The position numbers and the translations under genes are program-made. The notes under the pieces are model-generated. The model had not been told where the DNA came from and did not search any database. It was given only the letters and a program-made list of their open reading frames with translations. Positions 13,156-19,771 of a stretch of 44,952 nt of DNA are shown piece after piece. Origin of the DNA: a virus; the IMG/VR virus record IMGVR_UViG_3300047666_000403, positions 1 to 44,952 of that record; one strand, written 5' to 3'. The first letter of the stretch is position 1, and every line of letters starts with the position of its first letter.

Positions 13156-14812
13156 CGTCATGCTCCTGTTGTTTAAGTTTACCCTTACTAGGGTGCCACA
13201 CTAATCCAATACTGTCACTAACACCGTACTCTCTCTCTTCTAGTATGTGTAGCACACGTTGAGAGTTGAAATAGTCCTTGTCTTCTCCACTTGTAAGCTT
13301 CCATCCCTGTATACCAATCATCATGTTACAAGCCTGAGCCATAGCACTAGAGCCTTGAAAGTCATCTGTACTAGGTACACGCCCTTCATTCCATTGCTTA
13401 TCCCCTCTAGGTGCTTTGTTGAAGTGACAGAACACATGAGCTGTATACCCGTAGTTGGCTACATCTTCTGCTAATTCCCTTGTCATGCTAATTAAGAAGT
13501 CATTACGCTCTCCACCACTCATACCTACAGTGAAGTTTGTTAAGGGGTCAAGGAATACATCTTTAACACCTTGCGTAAGCACTGCTATACGTATCAACTG
13601 CCTTGTCTCATCCCATCGAGGAGTCTGCCACTTATCAAAGATGATGCACTTACCACCTATCAATGCTTGAGCCTTGTCCACATCATCAGGATTGATAACT
13701 ATCTCAGGGTCGTGGAACACTTTCCCTACAATACTACCTGATATACGTCTTAATGTATTCTTAGCCTGCTCTTCTGGCTTGATAAGCAGGACAGGCAGTT
13801 GATGTTCAAGCATTATCCATGATGCAAGTTCATTAACAATAGTACTCTTACCCATCTTAGGAGGAGCGCCCCAGTATATAACCTCACCTCTCCTCATTCC
13901 TCTTGTGAGCTTTGTAAGCTTAGGCCAAGGATAGGACAGGCCATACTCAGGAGGCTTCTTTAGCTCATCATACATATCCTTATCAGGGATAATCAAGCCT
14001 TGTGTAAGAGGTACACCAGCATTGTAACAACTGCTTACCAATTCAGCTTCCTTCCCCATCAACACCATGTCATTACTATCTTTCTCAGAGTACTTAGCTA
14101 TCTTCACTGTATAATCTTCTGGAAAGAGAGCGATAATATCCTTAACAGCCGTTGCTCCTGCGTCCCCATCATAATCAGGACAGAATACAACTTGCTTCCA
14201 CTTGTCTGTTATGTCCTTTAAGACAGGCTGTAAAGTTTTAATTACACTACTAGCCCCTTGACCAAGAGAAATAACAGCTACCTTCTGCTTCTTATGCCGC
14301 ATCCATGCTGTGTACAGAGCCATAGCATCCTCTTCACCCTCTGTCACATACAAAGCATACCCACCTACTTCAAGGGCTTCCTTCCACCCGAATGGGTCAG
14401 CACTACGCACACTCCCCATCGTGTAAAACTTCTTTGGGTCATGAATTCGTACTTTATATCCAGTGGTATCATGTTTAATTCTACGTGGGTAGTACGTCTC
14501 TGTTAATGTCTTCCCATCCCTTGTGCTTAATCCATGCTTAACACCAAACCTCCTGTATACGCCCCTGAGAAGCCCTCTCGCGGGATGGTCGAACACCCCT
14601 AGGCCATCCACCCAAGAAATGTCTTTAGGCTCTTGTGGGGTGTACTCAACGTCACTATCAGGCAATGATGAGAGAGCTTGTGTGTTGTAGTATGTTTTAC
14701 ATGTAGGTTGGAAACAATATCCCGTACGTACACCATCTTCTTCAAACACTTGTAAGCTGTTCTCATCCCCACATGTAGGACAAGCTATGCGAGCTACGCA
14801 ACTGCCACTCAT
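13148..14812 (-). CDS. Primase-helicase (T7 gp4-like)
   Basis: The 554-residue bifunctional replication protein has three parts. A zinc-binding domain carries C11-x2-C14 and C33-x4-C38. A TOPRIM primase domain carries Glu158 and Glu160 in VTEGEED and D213-Y-D215-G-D217 in FCPDYDGDAG. A DnaB/RecA-type helicase has a Walker A G315-APPKM-GKST324 and a Walker B around VFLDP (D422), then a distal HVFCHFNKAPRGDKQW and DDFQGSSAMAQ with a sensor Gln. It unwinds the fork and lays RNA primers. Its length matches T7 gp4A (566). It begins after AAAGGAATCAAA and is the first large gene of the replication cluster. Confidence 0.96.
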   Translation of the reverse strand: MSGSCVARIACPTCGDENSLQVFEEDGVRTGYCFQPTCKTYYNTQALSSLPDSDVEYTPQEPKDISWVDGLGVFDHPARGLLRGVYRRFGVKHGLSTRDGKTLTETYYPRRIKHDTTGYKVRIHDPKKFYTMGSVRSADPFGWKEALEVGGYALYVTEGEEDAMALYTAWMRHKKQKVAVISLGQGASSVIKTLQPVLKDITDKWKQVVFCPDYDGDAGATAVKDIIALFPEDYTVKIAKYSEKDSNDMVLMGKEAELVSSCYNAGVPLTQGLIIPDKDMYDELKKPPEYGLSYPWPKLTKLTRGMRRGEVIYWGAPPKMGKSTIVNELASWIMLEHQLPVLLIKPEEQAKNTLRRISGSIVGKVFHDPEIVINPDDVDKAQALIGGKCIIFDKWQTPRWDETRQLIRIAVLTQGVKDVFLDPLTNFTVGMSGGERNDFLISMTRELAEDVANYGYTAHVFCHFNKAPRGDKQWNEGRVPSTDDFQGSSAMAQACNMMIGIQGWKLTSGEDKDYFNSQRVLHILEEREYGVSDSIGLVWHPSKGKLKQQEHDDD

Positions 14813-15015
14813 TTTGATTCCTTTGGTGGTGGGGGTAGGGGTATCCAGTGCGTAACATCCTCTACAAAATAATAATCACATGTGTACTCCGTCTCAAATG
14901 TCTTACAACCAGCAAGCCAGATGCCTTTATCCGTCTTTGGCCTGTTAAGAAGCCTAAATAATACTAGCTCTGCATCATCTGGCAATCTATCATCAACACT
15001 AATCCAGTCATTCAT
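14809..15015 (-). CDS. DUF551-domain protein
   Basis: The 68-residue protein starts at 15015 (MNDWISVDDRLP), seven bases after GAGGAAG. WISVDDRLPDD...YYFVEDVTHWIPLPPPP is the DUF551 signature: a W-I-S-V start and an H-W-x-P-L-P-P-P-P end. DUF551 proteins are short and common in phages and prophages, and their function is not known. Its 3' end overlaps the primase-helicase start by four bases. Confidence 0.88.
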   Translation of the reverse strand: MNDWISVDDRLPDDAELVLFRLLNRPKTDKGIWLAGCKTFETEYTCDYYFVEDVTHWIPLPPPPKESK

Positions 15016-15109
15016 CATCGTCTTCCTCTTGTTCTTCTTCGCCTTCAAAATGAGGGCTACGTGGGTCAGTGGTATCACCATAATAATTTATGTTATCTGG
15101 ATAGTTCAT
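15008..15109 (-). CDS. Tiny acidic protein with DPRSP motif
   Basis: This 33-codon gene starts inside the end of its upstream neighbour and its stop overlaps the DUF551 start. The peptide has NYYGDTTDPRSPHFEG followed by EEEQEEDDDE. D-P-R-S-P with an acidic tail recurs in tiny phage proteins as I recall. The function is unknown. Confidence 0.6.
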   Translation of the reverse strand: MNYPDNINYYGDTTDPRSPHFEGEEEQEEDDDE

Positions 15110-15293
15110 TCTGTATCTTCTCCCAGTTGTCTAAGAATCTATCTTTGTCTGGATGATATACATTACCTACATGCACATCCCCTCTCATTAATAAGAGTAC
15201 AGCACCATTAACAACAACACCATCAAAAAATACAAAGTTACTAACATTAACTACGTATTGATACGAATACGCTCCAAGTTTAGATATTTGCAT
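15093..15293 (-). CDS. Hypothetical beta-rich protein
   Basis: The 66-residue protein is read from 15293 (MQISKLGAYS), nine or ten bases after GGGGAG. Two further in-frame ATGs (15344, 15329) have weaker SDs. The body is strongly hydrophobic beta (VNVSNFVFFDGVVVNGAVLLL) and ends with a charged helix. Just upstream a 14-codon ORF (15293..15337) links this start to the previous stop. The function is unknown. Confidence 0.55.
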   Translation of the reverse strand: MQISKLGAYSYQYVVNVSNFVFFDGVVVNGAVLLLMRGDVHVGNVYHPDKDRFLDNWEKIQNELSR

Positions 15294-15333
15294 TACAATT
15301 CTCTCCCCTTTGTTAATCCCTTGATACATATTT

Positions 15334-15591
15334 TCATAGCCCATTAAGCCAATTAAGCCCTTCTTCGTATACCTTGTCGTATACATTTAGCTCCCAATCA
15401 ACAGCATCGACTTTTATTTCGAACTGCCGCTGGTTTATTAAGTCTAATATATTCGCTACACCATTTTCCACATGCAAAACCTCACAAAGCCCTTCATCCA
15501 CTCGACCCACAACTCTATCCCAATAGAAGTATTCCCTGTTAGATTTTGGGTTTTTTGTAAAATTAGATGGTACACACAATCTTTTAGTCAT
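15334..15591 (-). CDS. Hypothetical protein
   Basis: The 85-residue protein starts at 15591 (MTKRLCVPSN) in a TAATG overlap, with AAGGGG upstream. It is beta-rich with YFYWDRVVGRVDEGLCEVL and an acidic end. A longer frame up to 15696 is the antisense-type continuation of the overlapping 178-residue gene and lacks an SD. No family is recognised. Confidence 0.65.
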   Translation of the reverse strand: MTKRLCVPSNFTKNPKSNREYFYWDRVVGRVDEGLCEVLHVENGVANILDLINQRQFEIKVDAVDWELNVYDKVYEEGLNWLNGL

Positions 15592-16127
15592 TACAGCGCC
15601 CCTTGTAGCTTTGTTATCTGCTCTTGTAGTGCCTTTGCCTGAGCCTGTAGCACTTCCATTTCTTTCTGTGCCTCTGTCTGCTCTGTTCGTTCCCATATTA
15701 GGGTGAGGTGTTGACCCTCTAATTGATATACGAGAGGGGTTAATGGGTTGGAAGTGTAAACAGCTACAACATCCATCCTCCCAATAGCTTTAGACTTTAA
15801 ATCATCAGAAAAATCATCCATTGTAGCCCACCCCACCCCATTAAATACTCCATTAATCAAAACTCTATAGCTTTCATCTCTGTACTTAACAAACACAGTA
15901 TTAGATTGTGCTAACTTGATTAAATCTGATTTAGTAAATTGCATTGTCTTTCCTTTTTTAATTAATGTTAAGTCTTTAAAATCTACCCATGCGTTATAGT
16001 AATCCCATGATATTTTGTATGTGCCATTACCGCCAAAGCGTATATCAATGCAAACACCTCCCGCACCTTTATTAATACCCACACTGGATTCAACAGTATC
16101 CCCTATCTCTATCTCTAATGAATTCAT
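15591..16127 (-). CDS. Two-domain hypothetical protein with C-terminal coiled coil
   Basis: The 178-residue protein has an N-terminal SH3/KOW-like beta region (IGDTVESSVGINKGAGGVCI, then GTYKISWDYYNAWV). A second domain starts near residue 62 and a Gln-rich coiled coil covers about 150-178 (QAQAKALQEQITKLQG). Met62 (base 15944) is preceded by AAAAAAGGAAAGACA, so the second domain may also be translated on its own. It is linked to the preceding gene by an ATGA overlap. A nucleic-acid or ribosome-binding role is conceivable from the KOW-like start but not shown. Confidence 0.65.
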   Translation of the reverse strand: MNSLEIEIGDTVESSVGINKGAGGVCIDIRFGGNGTYKISWDYYNAWVDFKDLTLIKKGKTMQFTKSDLIKLAQSNTVFVKYRDESYRVLINGVFNGVGWATMDDFSDDLKSKAIGRMDVVAVYTSNPLTPLVYQLEGQHLTLIWERTEQTEAQKEMEVLQAQAKALQEQITKLQGAL

Positions 16128-16465
16128 ACTAACAACCCCTGTGGCTCACTCTCTATAAAATCAGCTATGTGTGCGAATGTGGAATGTGACATATCATTTA
16201 TCTCAGATAATGGGGCCTTGTTATCACTTGTCCCAAGGTTACCCCGCAATCCCACCCAATTCCTTACAACACCGTGGCTAGAGAGGCTACCCCCATTAAA
16301 GAAACCACTTGGTGTTCTCTCTAGCACATTCCCTGTTTCTTTTTCGTACACGTCACACATAACACCAAGACAACAATACCCACCTGTATTCTGTAATGTA
16401 CCCCTAGCTTGCTTGTACTCTCCACTCCTAAGAGCCACTAATACTTTTCTCATATTATCGTTCAT
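16124..16465 (-). CDS. Conserved phage protein with YCCLGVMCD motif
   Basis: The 113-residue protein contains ALRSGEYKQARGTL, then YCCLGVMCDVY, and later LSEINDMSHSTFAHIADFIE. This combination (Y-C-C-L-G-V-x-C-D and L-x-E-L/I-N-D) marks a widespread uncharacterised family in phages and bacteria. The Cys pair may bind metal. It has AGAGAGG before its ATG and no overlapping upstream gene, so it begins a co-translated set. The region upstream holds an inverted repeat that may be its control site. Confidence 0.8.
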   Translation of the reverse strand: MNDNMRKVLVALRSGEYKQARGTLQNTGGYCCLGVMCDVYEKETGNVLERTPSGFFNGGSLSSHGVVRNWVGLRGNLGTSDNKAPLSEINDMSHSTFAHIADFIESEPQGLLV

Positions 16466-16498
16466 TATAAAGCCTCTCTGGTATCATGTACCGATATT

Positions 16499-16513
16499 GA
16501 TACACGTTGTATC
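16499..16513. promoter_or_regulatory. Perfect inverted repeat, possible operator
   Basis: GATACA-CGT-TGTATC is a perfect 6-bp dyad with a 3-base centre, about 35 bases upstream of the start at 16465. A second partial dyad, GGTA-TCATG-TACC, lies at 16480-16492. Paired dyads in this position suggest a repressor or activator site. Confidence 0.4.
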
Positions 16514-16536
16514 TATTTTATTTACTTATACATCTA

Positions 16537-16638
16537 CTACGTAGGTTGCAAAGATTGCACTAAAACCCTATACTGAATAGTATATTCATCTTCTTTAAAA
16601 AGAAGTCTTAATAAATACTTAAACAACATAAACATCAT
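16537..16638 (-). CDS. Possible 33-codon hydrophobic peptide
   Basis: This ORF runs MMFMLFKYLLRLLFKEDEY and then a short polar end. Only a weak AGG precedes the ATG and no overlap links it to a neighbour. It is listed because the gap is otherwise empty and the peptide has a membrane-type start. It may be chance. Confidence 0.25.
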   Translation of the reverse strand: MMFMLFKYLLRLLFKEDEYTIQYRVLVQSLQPT

Positions 16639-16734
16639 AACCTATATAAATATCTTTTACTTCTTTTATTAATAACAATATTACTAAAGCAATATTATTA
16701 CCCTTCGGGTATTTAGATTTTAATTCTTTTACTG

Positions 16735-16964
16735 CTACTTAATTATATTATTGTTTAATGTTTCTACCAGTTTATCTAATATGGATTCAAGTCTACTTAA
16801 CCTCTCTCCCATACTATATTGCATCCTACTCGACCTAGCAGCTATTGCCTGATTGTGTAGTCTTTTAATTGCTACTTTATGCAGCCTTTCTTTTTCCCCT
16901 CAATCCAATCTAGGTTATCAAGTCTCTTTAACTCACTATCAATCCAACTTTCTAGCTCACTCAT
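16735..16964 (-). CDS. Coiled-coil gene read through a -1 frameshift
   Basis: The gene starts at 16964 in an ATGA overlap with its neighbour, and frame 0 stops after 30 codons at 16872 (MSELESWIDSELKRLDNLDW...). The frame one base back is open from the GGGGAAAAAG run to 16735 and encodes a matching helical, basic coiled coil (KVAIKRLHNQAIAARSSRMQ, then GERLSRLESILDKLVETL) that has no start of its own. Joining the two gives a 76-residue protein. The run G-GGG-AAA-AAG is a plausible slippery site; an indel in the assembly or a true mutation are the alternatives. The function is unknown. Confidence 0.5.
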
Positions 16965-17110
16965 TCTTCTATACTTCTATCTATCCAAATATGGAATGTA
17001 GGATAAGCATTAAAGAGGTGTTCTTCATGCTCTCTTGCATCATCCTCATCCACATGTTCTCCCATCACTGATACATTCCCTTTACTGTCTCTTGCTACGA
17101 CGTAGTACAT
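16961..17110 (-). CDS. Small hypothetical protein
   Basis: The 49-residue protein starts at 17110 (MYYVVARDSKGN), with AGGAG eight bases upstream. It has a short beta hairpin and then an acidic helical part (DEDDAREHEEHLFNAYPTFHIW). It overlaps its neighbours by 4-16 bases. The function is unknown. Confidence 0.62.
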   Translation of the reverse strand: MYYVVARDSKGNVSVMGEHVDEDDAREHEEHLFNAYPTFHIWIDRSIEE

Positions 17111-17382
17111 GTTGTCTCTCCTGTGGCTATGTATAGAGCCTGTGCGCGGGTTAGTAAAGTTCGTACCCCACTCCCCCACCAGTAGTCTGCCATGCCGTCC
17201 AAGACACCCATATATGTTTCATTTGAGTCACATGTTATATCAACTGTAAAATACCTACTATTCCTCAAACTATCCTCAACTAATGCCTTCTCATAATCAC
17301 ATTCAAGACTATCAAGCATGACATACATACCATCTTCCCATTGCAAGTATTTAGTTGATTCAATATATTGTTCAATGCTCAT
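17095..17382 (-). CDS. Hypothetical protein
   Basis: The 95-residue acidic protein is coupled by a 4-base overlap to the upstream gene. It begins with a helix (MSIEQYIESTKYLQW) followed by strands (RYFTVDITCDSNE) and a Trp pair (DYWWGSG). No family is recognised. Confidence 0.65.
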   Translation of the reverse strand: MSIEQYIESTKYLQWEDGMYVMLDSLECDYEKALVEDSLRNSRYFTVDITCDSNETYMGVLDGMADYWWGSGVRTLLTRAQALYIATGETTCTTS

Positions 17383-17690
17383 ACAGCCTCCTTCAATTCA
17401 TTCATTACATATTCTAAGCAGTGTTTAGCTAAGGATAATCTAAGCTTCCCGTATTTAGTACGTCTGTCATGTTTATCTTCGTTGCGGTTATATGTAAAAG
17501 AATCGCCTTCAATCGGGAAAAAATAGTCCCCTGAGCAAGAAGGCCAAGATTCAAACATAGTACCCCAATCCACCTCAAGGTCAAAGAGGAGAACATTCGC
17601 ACACAAACCCCAGTCTTTCCTTTTACACTCACCTGTTTTAATATAATCCTCAAGCATTCCTGCCTGTTTTAGTAGTTGATGTGCATTCAT
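17379..17690 (-). CDS. Hypothetical protein
   Basis: The 103-residue protein has an N-terminal helix (HQLLKQAGMLEDYI) and an aromatic beta region (SGDYFFPIEGDSFTYN). A basic helical end (GKLRLSLAKHCLEYVMNEL) follows. A pattern of F-P-I-E-G followed by Y-G-x-x-R-x-x-L is seen in uncharacterised phage proteins. The start is joined by ATGA to a membrane gene. Confidence 0.66.
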   Translation of the reverse strand: MNAHQLLKQAGMLEDYIKTGECKRKDWGLCANVLLFDLEVDWGTMFESWPSCSGDYFFPIEGDSFTYNRNEDKHDRRTKYGKLRLSLAKHCLEYVMNELKEAV

Positions 17691-17848
17691 CGTTCATCCC
17701 TCAGTGCTAGGCTACATACAGCAAGCAATACAGAAGTGAGGATAATATACACAAACCACCCTATAGAGAATTGTTCAAAGATTGTGTCAGCTATATCAGT
17801 GTTTAAAAAGCTGGCTATAACTATAAATAGTATTTGTTTAGTGTTCAT
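17687..17848 (-). CDS. Small two-helix membrane protein
   Basis: This 53-codon gene has ATGA overlaps at both ends. The peptide has two hydrophobic stretches, about residues 5-15 and 31-49 (WFVYIILTSVLLAVCSLAL), with an acidic loop between and a charged end (RDER). It probably sits in the inner membrane. The function is unknown. Confidence 0.68.
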   Translation of the reverse strand: MNTKQILFIVIASFLNTDIADTIFEQFSIGWFVYIILTSVLLAVCSLALRDER

Positions 17849-18099
17849 CGTTCTAGCTCCTGTATTGTAGCTTCAAGCTGTTTAATTGTCTCACGTAGTT
17901 GATTGGTAGTCTTTGCTTTAATAGGTGTTACACGACCCCAATAGCAAACTCTTTCTGCCCCATCCATGAGCCTTGTAAAGAATGCGAATTTACGCCCCTC
18001 ATCTCGGTATAAAACAACAATCCCTTGTTCCACATGTTCAAACTCATCCCCTATCTTATAATCTGTACTCCAACTACCATCTGCTAATTCATAACTCAT
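17845..18099 (-). CDS. Small protein, beta domain plus coiled coil
   Basis: The 84-residue protein begins with a beta-rich part (YKIGDEFEHVEQGIVVLYRDEGRKF) and ends with a coiled coil (NQLRETIKQLEATIQELER). AAAGGATAAGACA precedes the ATG. It is the first gene after the conserved promoter-like element at 18159-18187, so it is probably the first of a transcript. The function is unknown. Confidence 0.66.
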   Translation of the reverse strand: MSYELADGSWSTDYKIGDEFEHVEQGIVVLYRDEGRKFAFFTRLMDGAERVCYWGRVTPIKAKTTNQLRETIKQLEATIQELER

Positions 18100-18122
18100 T
18101 GTCTTATCCTTTAATGTTTGTT

Positions 18123-18153
18123 AAACGCTCTGTATGCAACACACAGGCGTTTT
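18123..18153 (-). promoter_or_regulatory. Long leader hairpin
   Basis: Read on the minus strand, AAACGC-CTGTGTG-TTG-CATACAG-A-GCGTTT folds into a stem of 6 plus 7 pairs (one G-U) with one bulged A and a 3-base loop. It lies just after the predicted promoter and before the start at 18099, in the 5' leader. It may stabilise the mRNA, attenuate transcription or be a processing site. The tail TTTAACA is weak for a terminator. Confidence 0.5.
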
Positions 18154-18158
18154 AATGT

Positions 18159-18187
18159 AATGATGCTACCAATGCCCTAGTATTATA
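18159..18187 (-). promoter_or_regulatory. -10 box plus conserved ATTGGTAGCATCATT element (copy 1)
   Basis: On the minus strand TATAAT (18187-18182) is followed 8 bases later by ATTGGTAGCATCATT (18173-18159). The same 15-mer follows a TATACT box at 19369-19343. No consensus -35 sits at the usual distance. It would start a transcript into 18099 and below. Conservation downstream of the -10 points to an operator, initial-transcribed element or sigma-specific site. Confidence 0.6.
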
Positions 18188-18257
18188 TCCCACACTCTTC
18201 CAGATGCTGTACAAGCTCATCCAATGTGTAATACTCACCATGATGTAGAAAACTCAT
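18183..18257 (-). CDS. Tiny 24-codon protein
   Basis: The peptide MSFLHHGEYYTLDELVQHLE... has a strong GGGAGGGG before its ATG and begins one base after the previous stop. An upstream extension to 18365 is the wrong frame of the 57-codon gene. It is a short amphipathic helix; the gene end overlaps the -10 box of the next transcript. Confidence 0.5.
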   Translation of the reverse strand: MSFLHHGEYYTLDELVQHLEECGI

Positions 18258-18258
18258 G

Positions 18259-18432
18259 TTATCCCCTCCCTTTGTTCTTGGCTTTCTTTGAATCACGCTT
18301 TTGTTGAGCATGTGACGGTGAGTGCTTAGATAATCCCGCATATTGGAACTTTGTGTACCCTCCACTCAATCCCCCGTGAAAATCACTTACTGACCCCGCG
18401 AGGGCTGTTACTAATACTTTTTTCATATTCAT
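18259..18432 (-). CDS. Small basic protein
   Basis: This 57-codon gene starts in an ATGA overlap with GGGG seven bases upstream. The C-terminal half is basic (AGLSKHSPSHAQQKRDSKKAKNKG) and resembles small phage proteins ending in a K-H-x-P-S-x-x-Q-Q-K-R-D-S-x-K motif. It may bind nucleic acid. The function is unknown. Confidence 0.6.
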   Translation of the reverse strand: MNMKKVLVTALAGSVSDFHGGLSGGYTKFQYAGLSKHSPSHAQQKRDSKKAKNKGRG

Positions 18433-18599
18433 ACTGCTGCCCCTATGTAGTCTCTAACTGCTCGTTTATGTCTGAATAACACACCATTTGTACTGTTATT
18501 CTCTTTTAGTATGTACTCTGTACCCTTGTTCATGTGACGTATAACGATAATCATGCTACCAGTCACACGCAATACACGTTCATTGATTAGTTTAGTCAT
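18429..18599 (-). CDS. Small hypothetical protein
   Basis: This 56-codon gene starts inside the 3' end of its upstream neighbour (8-base overlap) and ends in an ATGA overlap. The peptide is beta-rich (RVLRVTGSMIIVIRHM) followed by a polar helix (LFRHKRAVRDYIG). The function is unknown. Confidence 0.62.
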   Translation of the reverse strand: MTKLINERVLRVTGSMIIVIRHMNKGTEYILKENNSTNGVLFRHKRAVRDYIGAAV

Positions 18600-18936
18600 T
18601 ACATAGCTCCTCTAGTTCTTCTAGTGTATCAATGCCAGCCATTAGCTCTTCACCTTGAATATACACATACATGTTTACAACAGAAATGGCGTTGTCTAGC
18701 TTTGTATTCACTTCTCCGAAGTTGTCTTGTTCGTACTCAACTATTGTATCAATTGCCTCGAATGCACTTACATCGTGCTTGATAAGCCACTGTTCGCAGT
18801 TGTAATAGCCAATTAGATAATAGTCTTCATTGAAGGAGTGAAAGTGCCATTCATCCTGATTATCAGGTGTTAATACACCATCTTCGATGCGGCTAAGGAT
18901 GTGTGCTTTTAGTTCTGTTTTGATTGAATTGTTCAT
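18592..18936 (-). CDS. Conserved hypothetical phage protein
   Basis: The 114-residue acidic protein contains FNEDYYLIGYYNCEQWL followed by FEAIDTIVEYEQDNFGE. This N-E-D-Y-Y-x-I-G-Y-Y-x-x-E-x-W-L pattern occurs in uncharacterised proteins of many phages. GGAGTAACAAC precedes the ATG. It is soluble with no catalytic motif; the function is unknown. Confidence 0.75.
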   Translation of the reverse strand: MNNSIKTELKAHILSRIEDGVLTPDNQDEWHFHSFNEDYYLIGYYNCEQWLIKHDVSAFEAIDTIVEYEQDNFGEVNTKLDNAISVVNMYVYIQGEELMAGIDTLEELEELCND

Positions 18937-18940
18937 GTTG

Positions 18941-19318
18941 TTACTCCGCTATGTAATATGTAAGTGTGAGAGGGTTGAATGTATAGGCATCTTTAGCCTT
19001 CGCATGAGCTTCGCTAACACCTTTGAATAAGCCTAAACTAACCATGTTGTCCATACTATAGATTAATGTAGCAAGGCGCTGATTGTCTAGGTACAGGATG
19101 GATTCTTGATTGTACTCTTTAGCAAAGGCTAAGATACTGAATAGGTTTCCATCTACTTCAAGTATATAACTACGTTCAACCTCTCCTTTGTAACAGCCAT
19201 CAAGTGCTGGCCTCTCGTAATCATACCCTAAGAATTTACTTATAGCATTGTGTTCAGCCTCCACACTGTCTAAGTTAAGAGCTAAGATTACTAGTGATGT
19301 CAATGTATTGTCTCGCAT
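18941..19318 (-). CDS. Hypothetical protein, first gene after promoter-like element
   Basis: The 125-residue protein starts after AAAGGTAACACT. It is helical at the start (LTSLVILALNLDSVEAEHNA), with beta strands in the middle. It follows copy 2 of the conserved promoter-like element, so it is probably the first gene of its own transcript. No family is recognised. Confidence 0.68.
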   Translation of the reverse strand: MRDNTLTSLVILALNLDSVEAEHNAISKFLGYDYERPALDGCYKGEVERSYILEVDGNLFSILAFAKEYNQESILYLDNQRLATLIYSMDNMVSLGLFKGVSEAHAKAKDAYTFNPLTLTYYIAE

Positions 19319-19342
19319 AGTGTTACCTTTTGTTGTTAATTA

Positions 19343-19369
19343 AATGATGCTACCAATCGACATAGTATA
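19343..19369 (-). promoter_or_regulatory. -10 box plus conserved ATTGGTAGCATCATT element (copy 2)
   Basis: On the minus strand TATACT (19369-19364) is followed 6 bases later by ATTGGTAGCATCATT (19357-19343), then TTAATTAA and the SD of the gene starting at 19318. Copy 1 is at 18159-18187. No good -35 is found, so a phage or activator-dependent promoter is possible. Confidence 0.6.
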
Positions 19370-19383
19370 AGAATATATATTAA

Positions 19384-19578
19384 TTACTTACGGCCAGTGT
19401 GGTATACACGATATTGTGATACATGCTGACTAACATATTCAAAGTCTTTTGTATCTACTTGATACCAAAATTCTCTCCCATTCTCCCCCTTTATAATACC
19501 GTTAAAATCCTCATTAATTAAAGGGTCATTTTTAGATTCTTTTAATGCTTTAATGTAGACACTTTCTGTTATTCTCAT
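19384..19578 (-). CDS. Small hypothetical protein
   Basis: The 64-residue protein begins MRITESVYIKALKESKND and has a beta-rich second half (REFWYQVDTKDFEYVSQHV). It follows the WAGY gene by one base. No family is recognised. Confidence 0.62.
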   Translation of the reverse strand: MRITESVYIKALKESKNDPLINEDFNGIIKGENGREFWYQVDTKDFEYVSQHVSQYRVYHTGRK

Positions 19579-19579
19579 A

Positions 19580-19747
19580 TTAATATCCTGCCCATTGTTG
19601 AAGCTTTATAAAACTGTTGAATACCAGTACATTACCTTCAAGCATGTCATCTTTTACAAATGCTCTTAGCCTGCCTGTCAATTTAGAAGGGATAGCTTCA
19701 ATAAACCAATCATGCTTACTTGCCCATTCTATTTGTTGTTTAGTCAT
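19580..19747 (-). CDS. Small conserved phage protein ending WAGY
   Basis: This 55-codon gene has AGGAATAAG upstream. The peptide starts MTKQQIEWASKHDWF and ends FNSFIKLQQWAGY. The pattern W-x-x-x-H-D-W near the start and a final F-x-x-L-x-x-W-A-G-Y recurs in small proteins of T7-like phages as I recall. The function is unknown, but the match to a known phage pattern supports it as real. Confidence 0.75.
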   Translation of the reverse strand: MTKQQIEWASKHDWFIEAIPSKLTGRLRAFVKDDMLEGNVLVFNSFIKLQQWAGY

Positions 19748-19771
19748 TATCTTATTCCTGTTAGTTAGCTA

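Larger units (their letters stand above)
16466..16734 (-). other. AT-rich gap, mostly non-coding
   Basis: This stretch is very AT-rich. On the minus strand it holds TACCC-GAA-GGGTA (a short hairpin near 16700-16712), a 7-bp CTTCTTT/AAAGAAG hairpin near 16590-16606, a weak 33-codon ORF (16537..16638) and a perfect inverted repeat at 16499-16513. A TATAAG box near 16530 could serve as a -10 for the gene at 16465, but I see no good -35. It probably contains a promoter and control sites for the downstream set. Confidence 0.45.

Noticed and set aside
15592-15696. N-terminal extension of the gene ending at 15334
   Set aside because: It is low-complexity (Gly/Thr/Arg) translation of the upstream gene's coiled coil in another frame; the SD and TAATG overlap point to the start at 15591.
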